A DNA stretch of 64,000 nt from Ottelia alismoides (Eukaryota; Streptophyta; Magnoliopsida; Alismatales; Hydrocharitaceae), in the NCBI GenBank assembly GCA_037367405.1, contig JAZKJV010009620.1:124001-188000 (forward strand). The letters run 5' to 3'. The translations under genes were made by a program, and so were the position numbers. Position 1 is the stretch's first letter, and every line of letters starts with the position of its first letter. The notes below the pieces were generated by a model. That model ran no database searches. It saw nothing but the letters and a program-made list of their open reading frames with translations, and had not been told where the DNA came from. Of this stretch, positions 12,741-25,100 are shown one piece after another.

Positions 12741-13642
12741 CTTAAATACTTCATAGAATCAAATGAGCGGTTGGTTCAGGTTGAGTAGATCTCATTCACA
12801 TAGAGCATGAATACAAACAAAAGACTCCCATGGCCCATGTGAAGCCTTGATACAAGATGCCATCCTCTTCAGTGCAGCTAGAAGATTCAACCGATTACTT
12901 ATATATCCATATCAGATCTATTCGGTCCCCCATATGTAACTGTAAGCACATGTCCATACTTAAGTTGATCTGAGCCTAAGTATGAGGGAGAAATATCATG
13001 TGTATACCATCACCTCTATTCTTTCTTCTCAACCCCGACCTCCTCATTTCTTGCTCTTTTATTATGCTTACTCCCTCGAAAATCTAAGTATAGGGGGGTG
13101 AGTCAACTTCCCATTTTTTGTTAGTCAACTATATACGTCTTCATTTCACTTAGTGCCATGAGGACATAGCACAATCTAAGTATAGAGGGTGTGTAAATAT
13201 TCTTTACTCATACTTCAACTATTTTCACACCAAAAAAATTGGTATGAGTATGTTTTTACGTATATTATGTATAATTTTAAAAAAAAATCTATATATAATA
13301 TTGATTTTGAAAACTTTTTGTTAAAAAGTAGAGGGTATAATACATTTTAACAAAATAAGAATTTTTCTAATAGTGATAATTTAACTACTGAACTTAAAAA
13401 CTACTAATTACTTTTTAGTGAGGGAACTACGGTCTCCCTTAGTGGATTGGGTAGTTAAAGGAAAATGCAAAAGGCACCATCCAGAAGTAAGATGGGTAGT
13501 CGTTCTATGGTCCGTACTTACATCCATACTGGCTGAAAGTAGATGCAACTAGCCATAGGAGCTCATGCCAGCCATTATTTCACTCTAATCAAACTTGTTC
13601 AAATACACATACATATACATACATACATACATACAAACATAT

Positions 13643-14021
13643 GAGGAAATGGAAGCTACTCCATGGAGTTGCTAACCTTAGCTACTCCATGGAATTTTTT
13701 TCACTCTTTTTATTTTTTGGAAAAATACTCGTGTATTTTCATCACTATATCAATCTAATATTTCATTCCATTTTCATCAGAAACAGAGACTCCTATGCCC
13801 TCCATCCAGAACAGGTAATTTTAACGGTCTTAGAATTGTTGTAATCAACCTATTATGTATGGAGGGCATATGAGTTTCGATTTCTAACGAAATTGGAAGG
13901 ACATATTAGATGGATATAGTGATGAAAATAGATAATGATATTTTCCCAAAAAATAAAAAAATGGTAAAAAATGTCAATGGAGTAGCTAAGCTTAGCTACT
14001 CCATGGAGTAGCTTCCCTTTC

Positions 14022-14024
<3 letters not shown>
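13643..14024 (+). mobile_element. Foldback MITE, about 380 bp
   Basis: The two halves are near-complementary over about 170 bp each. The left arm reads GGAAGCTACTCCATGGAG from 13651 and the right arm reads the same on the minus strand ending at 14016. The pairing runs inward through GGAAAAATA, TTTTCATCACTATAT and ATGCCCTCCAT segments to a short loop near 13830-13850. It has no ORF of its own. Flanks are simple repeats (ACAT on the left, CT then AT on the right), which hide any target-site duplication. The superfamily is not identified. Confidence 0.75.

Positions 14025-14070
<46 letters not shown>
14022..14070. repeat. (CT)n(AT)n microsatellite
   Basis: A CT run passes directly into an AT run at the right flank of the MITE. 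An ACAT tetranucleotide run borders the left flank at 13608-13635. Confidence 0.9.
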
Positions 14071-15117
14071 ACTTAGGGTTTCATCCATGTCACCTTCACT
14101 CTGTATAAGACTTGTGTATTTCAGACTACTTAGTTTAGAGTGACACCTAAATCAGAGTCGCATCATTCATGTCCATTAGGGTCTTAAGACTTAATTACTG
14201 GCATCCCTAGTTAGAAGATATATGTGCTATATTACATATATAATCTCAAAAGCTCAAAGGAACATGACTACACAACACTTGCACGTTAACATGATATGTG
14301 TGATGAGTCAATGTCTCACCTGAGGAATTAGGATGAGAGGCTTGAGTTCGGATCTAATTACTTAGGATGGGGCTCGATTGAGGGTCACTTCATGAAACCT
14401 GACTATCAGCATGTAAGCCAGTATCAGGACAAGATCCCTGTACTAATCTTGACTTAAGCCATGTGCCAATGTGAGTTACAAAAACTTAAAACAGTGGATC
14501 GTCATGCACCAACTTGGTAAAAGCAATGGAAATAGCCAGATCATTATCATTCCAAAAACCAAAGAAAAGAGTTCAAAATTCCAATGGGAAAATTCCATAA
14601 AATAGATGAATAACTGGCGAGCGCTCCCAACCTTTTCAAAGTGTCCACTTGGACCAAATCTATAAGGTCATAGGAGTCGAGCGAGCACCCAAAAAGTGTT
14701 ATATGTCATATAGTGATACAAGTCTGGGTGTTGAAGGTATAATATTATACTCAAAAGAGACACACCCCGGTGCATTCCGAGGAAAATAGTGCAGACAACT
14801 CTGAAATCTCTTGACAGACATGATGATTACAACCAAAAGTACATGTCTGTGTGATAAAGGCACCCGAGAGATCCTTGTTAAAATGAGAGCAGAAAAGAAA
14901 AAAGACTATCCTGCTTCCCCCATACTTGGCATGATCACCATTAAACTTTCAAGTTTGACAACTAAAGAGATAGTGAATTGATGGGAAACTCGGTCATTGG
15001 ACCAAAGTCGAGGATTGTGACCTTAAGAGAGACTCTTAGACTAGGTCTTTGGGTGAGGCAAAGATTCTACGCATGAAAATGAAGTCAACACATTAAAGGC
15101 ATACATGTTATAAATAT

Positions 15118-15561
15118 ATGTATCCCCTTGCCTTCAATCAATTGAAGGAACTTATTACTCAGGCCCCTGTCTTACAGCCACCAATTTGGATACAGCCATT
15201 TGAGATAATGACAGATGTGTCATATTATGCCATCGGTGATGTGCTCGGACAGAGGAAAGACAATGTGCCATTTGCGATTCACTACGCTAGTCGAACGCTT
15301 GATGAAGCCCAAAGAAACTACACAGTCACCGAAAAGGAGCCACTAGCGGTAGTTTTTGCCTTGGAAAAGTTCAGATCCCATCTCCTCAGGTTCAAAGTTA
15401 TTATTTATACAGATCATTTGGCCATCCGGTACTTACAGCAGAAGAAGGACGCCAAACCACATCTCATTCAGTGGATCCTTCTCCTCCAGGAATTTGACCT
15501 TGAAATCAGATATAAACCTGGAGTAAAGAATGTGGTGTCCGACCACTTATCTAGACTTTAG
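15118..15561 (+). pseudogene. Athila-like RNase H (element D), open frame
   Basis: RNase H removes the RNA strand during reverse transcription. This 147-aa open stretch covers the Ty3/gypsy RNase H from [17 protein letters not shown] to the end block VVSDHLSRL. Visible motifs are [17 protein letters not shown] (first Asp), [28 protein letters not shown] (Glu) and [12 protein letters not shown] (Asp). The frame is intact, but the RT that should precede it is missing: element C 3'-UTR sequence lies immediately upstream. The domain is therefore a truncated part of a polyprotein, and the annotated start is only the first Met after the break. Confidence 0.85.
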
Positions 15562-15576
15562 CAACCTAAATCTCTT

Positions 15577-16042
15577 GAGATGAACTTGCAACCGATCACA
15601 GAAACCTTTCCAGACGAGGCCATTCTGTCAGTCACCTCGCTCCCCTTGTATGTTGATATTGTGAATTATCTTGTGACCAAGAGAACCCCACAAGATTGGT
15701 CAAAGCTAAAAGTAGACAAATTTTTGTCTAAAATCTATTTCTATCAGTGGGAGGATCCATATCTATTCTGTGAAGGGGCAGTCTGCATCTGGAGGAGATG
15801 TATCCCTCATGAGGAAGTTCCTAGTGTCCTTGCACTTTGTCATGATAAAAAATATGGAGGACACCATTCAGGTAGATGAACGACAGCAACGGTTCTTCAG
15901 AGTGGTCTTTGGTGGACTACATTATTCAAAGATGCAGAAGATTGTGTAAAGTGTTGCACTGACTGCCAGAAGATGGGCAGAGCCATAGGAATGAGAGACA
16001 CGATGCCTTTGAAGTTCATTCAGATATCAGACGACACATGGG
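15577..16042 (+). pseudogene. Athila-like integrase, N-terminal part (element D)
   Basis: This follows RNase H in the same direction. It has TFPDEAIL, LPLYVDIVNYLV, WEDPYLF, RRCIPHEEVPSVL and the zinc-binding residues in CHDKKYGGHHSGR and CCTDCQKMG; a stop follows HHSGR. The frame is broken at 16042 in the middle of the core's first motif, exactly where the N array begins. It resumes at 28243 after the duplicated 5 bp. This is a clean insertion into an already coding-like, possibly already decayed integrase. Confidence 0.85.
16038..16042. repeat. Target-site duplication ATGGG, left copy (array N)
   Basis: ATGGG precedes the LTR-1 start; the same five bases follow LTR-3 at 28243. Both lie inside the integrase reading of element D, which independently supports the site. 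Confidence 0.9.
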
Positions 16043-18911
16043 TCATGAAACTCGATTTCATCATCTTAATTTGCATGTGTGTCAATAAAAACCTGATAAA
16101 GTCTTGTAATTATCAGAGTTTCTGAATAAATTAAAAACATAAAAAAAATCAAAATTAAAATATGTGGTGTTTTTAGACTTAAAAATACCTCTAAAAATAT
16201 TTTGTGTCTTTATTTGACCTCATCTCTGTTTTTTATCAACATGAAAATTGTAGGTCTCATCGAGATCTACAGCTTTCATGTTTTAAGTTTTTCCAAGTTC
16301 AGACATTTTCCCCTTCATATTTCATTTTCTTTATTTAAATAATCTGATTGGGCCATGTGGCTCTTTCTGGTTGAGCCACATGGCCCGGCGCCTTTGCACT
16401 TTTCGCCCTCACTCCCGGCCGTTGGATCTCTTCTTGATCCAACGGTCCCACGATCTCCACGTGCTCTCTTTAATCCCCGCCGTCTGATCACACTCAAAAG
16501 CCATCACAGCCACCCGTTGGCGCTTTGAGATCCGCCCTCCACGTGGCGCTTTGTGCACCATTCGATCTCGCCCTCATCCCTTCATCTCCATCGTTCATTG
16601 ACGCCCAGATCTCGACCCTCCGATCACCGTCCAGATGCGATCTGGGCCGCCAATCAGCACCGCGCCAATAGCATGACATGTGGCATATCTACGCACCCTT
16701 CGATTGTGCCCCATCGATCTAATCCTAATCGTCCCATAGCACCCTTCTTTCGGTCATTGGATCTCGAGATCCAACTGCCAGAGCTTCATCATCAACCTCC
16801 GGTCTCCCTTCTCTCCCACGATCTCCAGTTCGCTCACCACCTTCCCCCATCTCATTTTATCCATCATCTCGGTCACCATCTCCACTCGCCAACACCCCCA
16901 CGACGTCCTCCCAGCATCCGTCATCCCCACTGGCCATCACTTTACCCACGTCGTCCTCTCTACTACTCCATATCCCCCACGAAAGTCGAGCCCATCACCA
17001 CTGAAACCGCCTCCTTCGCCACTTCAAATACGACGTCCCCTCCTCCATTCACGACCGTCTACCTTTATGTGGGGCTCTGCCTAGCTCCTCTCCTCCTCTC
17101 TGTGACAGAGGGAGGTCTGATTGAGATGCGATGACAGCACCAGCCCCCGGTGTTGACCCACCGCCTTCCATGGTGGCGTCGCAATGCTTCTAGCACGCTC
17201 AAGCTGCCCCAAATGGCTGAAGGGGTCCAGCGAAGACCCAGGGTTCAATTGAACCCCAATCCCAAGCCTCCGACCACCATGATTCTCCAGGTAAGCTTCT
17301 CCGACCCCCTTTGTATTTTTCTTGATTTTTTGGGTAATTAACTAGGCTCCTACACACACCCTCACACTTCATTGACCACCATGATAGCTTCCCCGCACAA
17401 CCCCCGACTTCACGCTCACTTCCGATCACTCTCCCTACCCTCACAACCTCAGATCACCTACGACCCACTTCTCCGCCCTCCACGGCGGAGGAGCTTCGAG
17501 CTGCCACTTTCTCCGCTCGCAGAAGCTCCCCACTTCACTTCACCTCGCACAAGCACCTCGCACCGCATGCTTCAGCTATTGTACTAACAATGCAGGTCAT
17601 CAAATCTTGTAATGGCCGGAGCTCCATCAGAGCCGACTTCGTCAACTTCGCCTTCGACATCCGAGCTCCGATGGGTTGATCTAGGAGGTCCGGTATCTTC
17701 CCCAAGCTTCCAGCTACCTCGACGTACGTCAAGTGAGCTCCGGAGAGGTCCACTGTGTCCGAGCAAGAGCGACGGAGCTTAGGCTCCTTCGCAGGAGCTC
17801 GAACCTCGTCGTCGGTTGCAACAGAGGAAGGAGGAGCAGGCACCGTTTGATGCTCCTCCCCTGAGTTCATCCAACGGTGAAGATTTAGCCACGTGTGGAG
17901 CCGAGAAGGATACAGCGACTGTTGGATCCTCACGATCCAATGGTCCACAGACGTCCACATGTCAGAGCCAGAGCTGCTCCGAGCCTCAGCACCGGACCAG
18001 TAGGTTTGGGTGTTCCGAACCTATCCTGAGCCAAAGCCTGGAGGCTCGTCCATTCCGAGGCTAGATAAGGCAACCCGAGCCTCCTCCGAGCCTCAGAGTG
18101 TACCCGAGCCTGGAAGAGCACGTGTCGGTCACGTGCGACCTGGGTAAATTGCACAGAGGTCCTTCGAAGTCTTCAAATTTGCATACAGGTCCAGGATCAC
18201 GTGTTGACAACGTGTGTAGTGGGTATTTTGCATTTATACCCTCGCAGGTTTTCATAATTGCAACAATATCCCTGTGCATGTGGGTCATTTACAGGGAAGG
18301 TCCCGAACTTTCTTGTATTTACATTTTAGTCCCTCCCAGGGACCTATTTGTTAGTTATCTTTTATGTTTTCTTGTGCATGCCCCTAACTTCACTCGTGTA
18401 TATCTTGAGCATCCTAGCTCTGATTGAGTCGATTTCAGTGGTGTTTTGAAGCTCTTTTCATTGTCTTCCTTATGACATGCTTTTCTTTCAGATTTGACAC
18501 TACGAAATTTGATGTATTATTTTATTTGTTAAGTGTCATGGTTTCTATGATTCTCGTGCCTAATTTTTACATGAATGAAGAATGCTTTATTATTTGACCC
18601 TGATTTGACTTTTAATTTAATTGCTCGAGTATTTCTGATCTAGGGCATATTTTCATTGCATTTCATCGCATCTAATTGCATGATTAAAAAATAAAATAAA
18701 ATAATGCATGTTTTATATTTGCTTGATGCATTGTTGTTGTTTTGTCTTCATGCCTATATTGACCTATTGTTCTCTAACTCAACACTTAATAAAATCGATA
18801 GAAGTCTAAATATCACGAAAGAGGCTCGTGTCCCTGAGTTCGACCTTGGTAAATTACCAAGTAAAATATAAATTATTGACCATTTGATTCTATTTGACTT
18901 AGCAATTAGAT
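16043..18911 (+). repeat. LTR-1 of array N (2,869 bp, 3' truncated)
   Basis: It starts TCATGAAACTCG, where the other copies have TGATG; the terminal G is mutated. It lacks about 26 bp near the start relative to LTR-3 and the last 88 bp relative to LTR-2. The sequence leaves the LTR at AGCAATTAGAT and joins the 3' internal region after a few filler bases. The hairpin at 16239-16281 and the paired palindrome at 16350-16386 are present. Confidence 0.85.
17291..17595 (+). other. Predicted intron in LTR-1
   Basis: Donor CAG|GTAAGC and acceptor TACTAACAATGCAG|GT, spacing 305 bp. Counterparts lie in LTR-2 and LTR-3. The branch-like TACTAAC is very close to the AG, so use in vivo is uncertain. Confidence 0.45.
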
Positions 18912-19178
18912 CGTGCTGAAGTTTTGACTCTACTCTCGTGAACGCAGTCAGCACTAAATGACATACCCTTAGTCTATATGTACATCAGAGAGAGTCTGGA
19001 TAATTAGAGGAAATGGGTGCCTCTTGATTAAGGCTGGGTTGAACTCTAAAATTTTGGACCTCTAAAGTTGAGTGGACTTGAATAGATTGGATCATGTACT
19101 CACATGCACAAGGGGGTTAATTCAGTTCATTCATTTTCTTTGATGCTCGAGGACGAGCATAGTTTAAGTATAGGGGGA
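18912..19178 (+). other. 3' internal remnant with PPT before LTR-2
   Basis: Matches 25005-25264 of the full internal region. It includes the ATGCTCG/CGAGCAT stem-loop at 19142-19159 and the purine tract TAAGTATAGGGGGA at 19165-19178. Everything between the LTR-1 break and this point has been lost. Confidence 0.85.
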
Positions 19179-22161
19179 TGATGGAACTCGATTTCATCAT
19201 CCTAATTTTCCTATTTTAACCCCCTTTCTTAAATGTATGTCAATAAAAACCTGATAAAGTCTTGTAATTATCAGAGTCTCTGAATAAATTTAAAACACAA
19301 AAAAATATCAAAATTAAAATCTGTGGTGTTTTTAGCCTTAAAAATACCCCTAAAAATATTTGTGTCTTTATTTGACCTCATCTCCGTTTTTTATCAACAT
19401 GAAAATTGTAGATCTCATCGAGATCTATAACTTTCATGTTTTGAGTTTTTTCCAAATTCGGCCATTTGCCCCTTCATATTTCATTTTCTTTATTCAAAAA
19501 ATCTGATTGGGCCATGTGGCTCTTTCTGGTTGAGCCACGTAGCCCGGCGCCTTTGCACTTACCGCCCTCGCTCCCAGCCGTTGGATCTCTTCTTGATCCA
19601 ACGGTCCCACGATCTCCACGTGCTCTCTTTAATCCACGCCGTCTGATCACACTCAAAAGCCATCACAGCCGCCCATTGGCGCTTTGAGCTCCGCCCTCCA
19701 CGTGGCGCTTTGTCCACCATTCGATCTCTCCCTCGTCCCTTCATCTCCACCGTTCTTTGATGCCCAGATCTCGACCCTCCGATCACCGTCTAGATGCGAT
19801 TTGGGTCGCTCGTCAGCGTCGTGCCAATAGCACGACAAGTGGCGTACCCACGCACCCTTCGATTGCGCCCCTTTGATCTAATCCTAATCGTCCCGTAGCG
19901 CCCTTCTTTCGACCGTTGGATCTCGAGATCCAACGGCCAGAGCTTCGTCGTCAACCTCTGGTCTCCCTTCTCTCCCATGATCATCAGTTCGCTTACCACC
20001 TTCCCCCTTCTCATTTTCCCCATCATCTCGGTCACCATCTCCACTCGCCAACACCCCCACGACGTCCTCCCATCATCCCTCATCCCCGCTGGCCATCACT
20101 TTACCCTCGTCATCTTCTCCTCTACTCCATATCCCCCACGAAAGTTGAGCCCATAACCACTGAAACCACCTCCTTCGCCACTTCAAATACAACGTCCCCT
20201 CCTCCATTCACGACCGTCCACCTTTATGCGGGGCTCTGCCTAGCTCCTCTCCTCCTCCCCATGACAGGGGGAGGTCTGATTGAGACGCGACGATAGCGCC
20301 AGCCCCCGGTGTCGACCCACCGCCTTCCATGGAGGCGTCCCGACGCTTCTAGCCTGCTCGAGCTGTCCCAAATGGCTGAAGGGGTCCAGCGAAGACCCGG
20401 GGTTCAATTGAACCCCAAGCCTAAGCCTCCGACCACCATGATTCTCCAGGTAAGCTTCTCCGACCCCCTTTGTATTTTTCTTGATTTTTCGCGTAATTAA
20501 TTAGGCTCCTACACACACCCGCACACTCCATTGACCACCATGATTGCTTCCCCGCACAACCCCTAACTTCGCGCTCGCTTCCGATCACTCTCCCTACCCT
20601 CACAACCTTAGATCACCTACGACCCACTTCTCCACCCTCCACAGCGGAGGAGCTCCGAGCTACCACTTTCTTCGCTCGTAGAAGCTCCCCACTTCACTTC
20701 ACCTCGCACAAGCACCTCGCACCGCATGCTTCGGCTATTGTACTAACTATACAGGTCATCAAATCTTGCAATGGCCGGAGCTCCATCGGAGCTGACTTCG
20801 TCAACTTCGCCTTCGACATCCGAGCTCCGATGGGCTGATCCAGGAGGTCCGGCATCTTCCCCGAGCTTCCAGCTACCTCGGAGTACGTCGAGTGAGCTCC
20901 GGGGAGGTCCACCGTGTCCGAGCAAGAGTGGCGGAGCTTGGGCTCCTTCGTCGGAGCTCGAACCTCGCCACCGATTGCAGTAGAGGAAGGAGGAGCATGC
21001 ACTGTTGGATGCTCCTCCCCAGAGTTCATCCAACGGTGCGGATTTAGCCACGTGTGGAGCCGAGAAGGATATAGCGACCTTTGGATCCTCACGATCCAAT
21101 GGTCCACAGACGTCCACGTGTCAGAGCCAGAGCTGCCCCGAGCCTCAGCACAAGACCAGTAGGTTCGGGTGTTCCGAACCTATCCTGATCCAAAGCTTGG
21201 AGGCTCGTCCATTCCGAGGCTAGCTAAGGCTACCCGAGCCTCCTCCGAGCCTCAAAGTGTACCCGAGCCAGGAAGAGCACGTGCCAGTCATGTGCGACCT
21301 GGGTAAATTGCACAGAGGTCCTCCGAAGTCTTCAAATTTGCATACAGGTCCTGGATCACGTGTTGACCACGTGCGTAGTGGGTATTTTGCATTTATACCC
21401 TCGCAAGTTTTCATAATTGCAACAATACTCCTGTGTATGTGGGTCATTTACAGGGAAGGTCTCGAACTTTCTTGTATTTACATTTTAGTCCCTCCTAGGG
21501 ACCTGTTTGCTAGTTATCTTTTATGTTTTCTTACGTTTATGCCCCTGACTTCACTCATGTATATCTTGAGCATCCTAGCTCCGATTGAGTCGATTTCAGT
21601 GGCGTTTTGAAGTTCTTTCCATTGTCTTCCTTATGGCATGCTTTTTTTTTCAGATTTGACACTAGGAAATTTGATGTGTTATTTTATTTGTTAAGTGTCT
21701 TGAATTCTATGATTCTCGTGCCTAATTTTTACAAGAATGAAGAGTGCTTTATTATTTAACCCTGATTTGACTCGTAATTTAATGGCTCAAGTATTTCTGA
21801 TCTAGGGCATATTTTCATTGCATTTCATCGCATCTAATTGCATGATTAAAAATAAAATAAAATAAATGCATGTTTTATATTTGCTTGATGTAGTGTTGTT
21901 GTTTTGTCTTCATGCCTATATTGACTTATTGTTCTCTAACTCAACACTTAATAAAATCGATAAAAGACTAAATATCACGAGAGAGGCTCGTGTCCCTGAG
22001 TTCGACCTTGGTAACTTACCTAGTAAAATGTAAATTCATGACCATTTGATTCTATTTGACTTAGCAATTAGATTGTCTTTGATTGACTTAATTTAGCCCA
22101 GCTGTGATGACATCATAGTTCTAAATCCACACTCTTAAAGGGCTAAAATTGCGGTTTATCA
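19179..22161 (+). repeat. LTR-2 of array N (2,983 bp)
   Basis: Complete, from TGATGGAACTCG to ...GGTTTATCA. It carries the palindrome at 19396-19440, the paired G-box-like palindrome at 19509-19547, a GC-rich pyrimidine-rich leader with repeated CGTTGGATC palindromes, a predicted intron, and a GTTCGACCTTGGTAAC block near 22002. It serves as the 3' LTR of the left unit and the 5' LTR of the right unit. Confidence 0.9.
20450..20754 (+). other. Predicted intron in LTR-2
   Basis: CAG|GTAAGC at 20450 and TACTAACTATACAG ending at 20754; 305 bp, the same length as in LTR-1. Confidence 0.45.
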
Positions 22162-22163
22162 AA

Positions 22164-22181
22164 TGGCGTCGTTGATGGGGA
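22164..22181 (+). promoter_or_regulatory. Primer-binding site, tRNA-Asp type (array N)
   Basis: TGGCGTCGTTGATGGGGA, two bases after the LTR-2 end. It differs at three positions from the usual Athila-type TGGCGCCGTTGCCGGGGA. Confidence 0.85.
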
Positions 22182-25100
22182 CATGGCTCGTTTTCTTGTA
22201 TTATTTGGATTTTTATTTATTTAATAAGTGTTTCTTATATAGGTCAATTTGTTCATCTATCTTGCATTGCAAAATTTTTCTTTTCAATTGATCTCTAACC
22301 TTTGCTTTTGTGACAGGGCCCTTGGTGTTCAAGGAGGCGAGGAGCTGGTGCTTTCCTGCTGAGAGGAGTTGCAAAAGCATGCTTGGAGCAAGTCGAAAAG
22401 AAATAAAAAAATGTGTTCTTTAAGACTCGCGATTGTAAACGAACGATATATGTGGTTGTGTGGGGATCGTCCCCACTTGAGTGTCGACCTAGGACCAGGC
22501 ATGTGGCTCTTCGAGCTTATTTTTTATCATTCCATTTTTTATGTGCTTTCTCGTAGGTAGGACACACATTAATACAAGACGCACATAGCTTCGCTTTACT
22601 TAGCTAAATTTAAAAGACATTCTTCCTCGCTAATAGAAGCATGATAGGTGCGACTTTTGATCGACTTGCATACATATTCAAAACAGTCCAAGTTTTCACG
22701 TATTATCGCCAAGGCACTGCATGATTTCTCGCTTAGCCTAGATCATGGTTTTTATCGATTACATGGTTTTTCTCGATTTCCCCTCCTAGCTTGATCACCT
22801 AGGTTAATGGAAAATGGGAATGAACGGTAGACGATGATTGCTTGATTTATGTGCTCACCTTAATTCAGTGACAACCTTAAGCAAAATAATTGGGATTGTT
22901 CATTGCAAGTCAATCTAAAATGGAGTAAAATATTATTTTGGGAGAGCAACACCCTCGTTTACGCAGTTGATTTTACTTAAATACTTTTTCCGTGTAAAGA
23001 TAAAAAGATTTAATCACCAATAAAACTGACTGGATAATAAACCAACATATGTTGGTTTCATGGGTGAGTTGGTGAAATTGAAGTGTGTTGCATGCTTGAT
23101 TGAGCCTTGTTTGCTCCGACACCCTTGAGCCTTAGATACTCCATTAATCTCCGCAGATTCATCCACTCATTTGTATATCCATCCATCTTCTTCGTTCACC
23201 TCGGATCTCTCCCAACACAAATCTCCATCTTTGTACTTAAGCTACTCTCAGCCTAAGTATAGGGGGGACCCGAGTCCCTGTGATTTTCTCTACTCATCTT
23301 TCCTTACCTTTATACTTAAGTTATTTCTAACCTAATATAGGGGGATCCCTCCTTAGTTTCTGTATATTTCTCTATATTTAAATGGACCTATGGACTTGTA
23401 TCATCTAGTGCTATGAGTACATAGAAAAGTTTAAGTATAGGGGGGTATATCGTATATACAGTATATTTACTTTAGCTATAATCTGAAATTTTTGAAAAAT
23501 TTAAAACTTTTTGGCTAAAGTAAAATCCATTGAACTAAGTGGACTCAGTGGTTTTCACAGCTTTCTATATTATGTTACACTATTTTTATAGGAAAATATT
23601 TTTGAAAATGATTTGAAAAAAAGAGTTTCTCTTGTTTGAAAAGTCTTTTGAAAATATTTTGAAAATTTTTATTTGTGTGATGTGGTATTGAAATTTTCTT
23701 TCTCTTTTCAAGGAAAGTTGAGTCTAACCAGTGTTCTAACATTTAATTAAAATTCCAAAAAAATAAGAAAATCCAAAAATCCTTTAAGAGTCATTAGTGA
23801 CTACTATAAGTAGCCATGTTCAGTGAGGGTTCGCCCTTAGAAGAATGGGTGGTTTAGAGGACATTGCGTAAGGCCATGTCCTCAAGCAACGGGCTCCGGT
23901 CTGTACTTACACCCATACTGGCTGAATGCAGATGCATCTACTTAATTGAGTTTAGGAAGTCATAATGTCTCTTGAAGTTTTAAAAAATATATATGTGTGT
24001 TTTTAATGAAGGAGTTGGATTAATCCTCTACATTCACACTTCCACCCAGGATCTAAAATGTTCAAGGAAACTTGGGTTATGAGGACTTGAGATTTTAGGT
24101 TAACCAGCCTTAGTCATCAGAGTCTTAGACTTAATCATCCACATTTCCCTAGATTTCTAGATTTGCATGCTATATTTCATGCTTAGTCTCTGACCATAAG
24201 AATATGATCAGCATATCACATGCACGATTGCGGTTTCGATGAGATGAGTTGACTCTTCACTTGAGGGACCGGGATGAGGGATTCGAGTTTGGACTTGATC
24301 TAATGATGCTTGAGGATGGGATAAAATCTCTAGAGGCTTCATGAAACCTAAGTGTCAGCAACTTTAGCCAGTATAGAACTTGGTTCTTATACTAATCTCT
24401 TGACATTGACCTAAGTGCGAGGGTGTGAAATAAATAAAAAAAATATTGACCAGTGTGCGCCAACTCTTGGTAAAAGCAGTGGACCTAGCCAAAAAATACT
24501 ACAAATCAATGAAATGTCAAAGAAAAGCTCTCATTCCACAAAGTCACATATCAAAGAGCTTCCACCAAAGGCGAGCGCTCCCAACCATTTCAAAGGGTCC
24601 ACTTGGACCACCGCTATTAGGACTAGGAGTCGGGCTTGCACCAAAAAAGGGCTCTGCATCGTAAATGCTACAAGTCTGGGTGTAGAAGGTACGATAGGTA
24701 CTCAAAAAAGACACACCCTGATGTATTCCCAGGAAAACAAGTGCAGAGGGTTCCAACTTCTCTTGACAGATGCACTGATCAACACCAAAAAAATGTGTTG
24801 CGTAAAAAGGCACTAAGAGAGAATCCTTGTTCCAATGAGAGGGAGAGAAGAAATGACACAATCCCATGCCCTCCATTACTGGCCTTCCATTTACATTTTT
24901 CAGTCTGACAACTAAAGAGACGGTGGACTGAACGCAAGATTTGATTTACTCCCTAGTGTTGAGGATTGGGTCCTTAGGAGAATTTCTTGGACCAAGACCT
25001 TGGGTGAAGTTTTGACTCTACTCTCGTGAACGCAGTCAGCACTAAATGTCATACCCTTAGTCTATATGTACATCGGAGAGAGTCTGGATAATTAGAGGAA

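Larger units (their letters stand above)
12780..15117 (+). other. 3' untranslated region of element C
   Basis: This is non-coding sequence homologous to the 3' regions of B, N and D. Stem-loop plus purine-run modules lie at 12957-12990, 13085-13100 and 13145-13190. The shared block with GCGAGCGCTCCCAACC and GACACACCCC lies at 14610-14770. The region stops abruptly near 15110, short of its PPT and LTR, and joins element D RNase H. It is interrupted by a MITE and microsatellites at 13600-14070. Confidence 0.7.
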
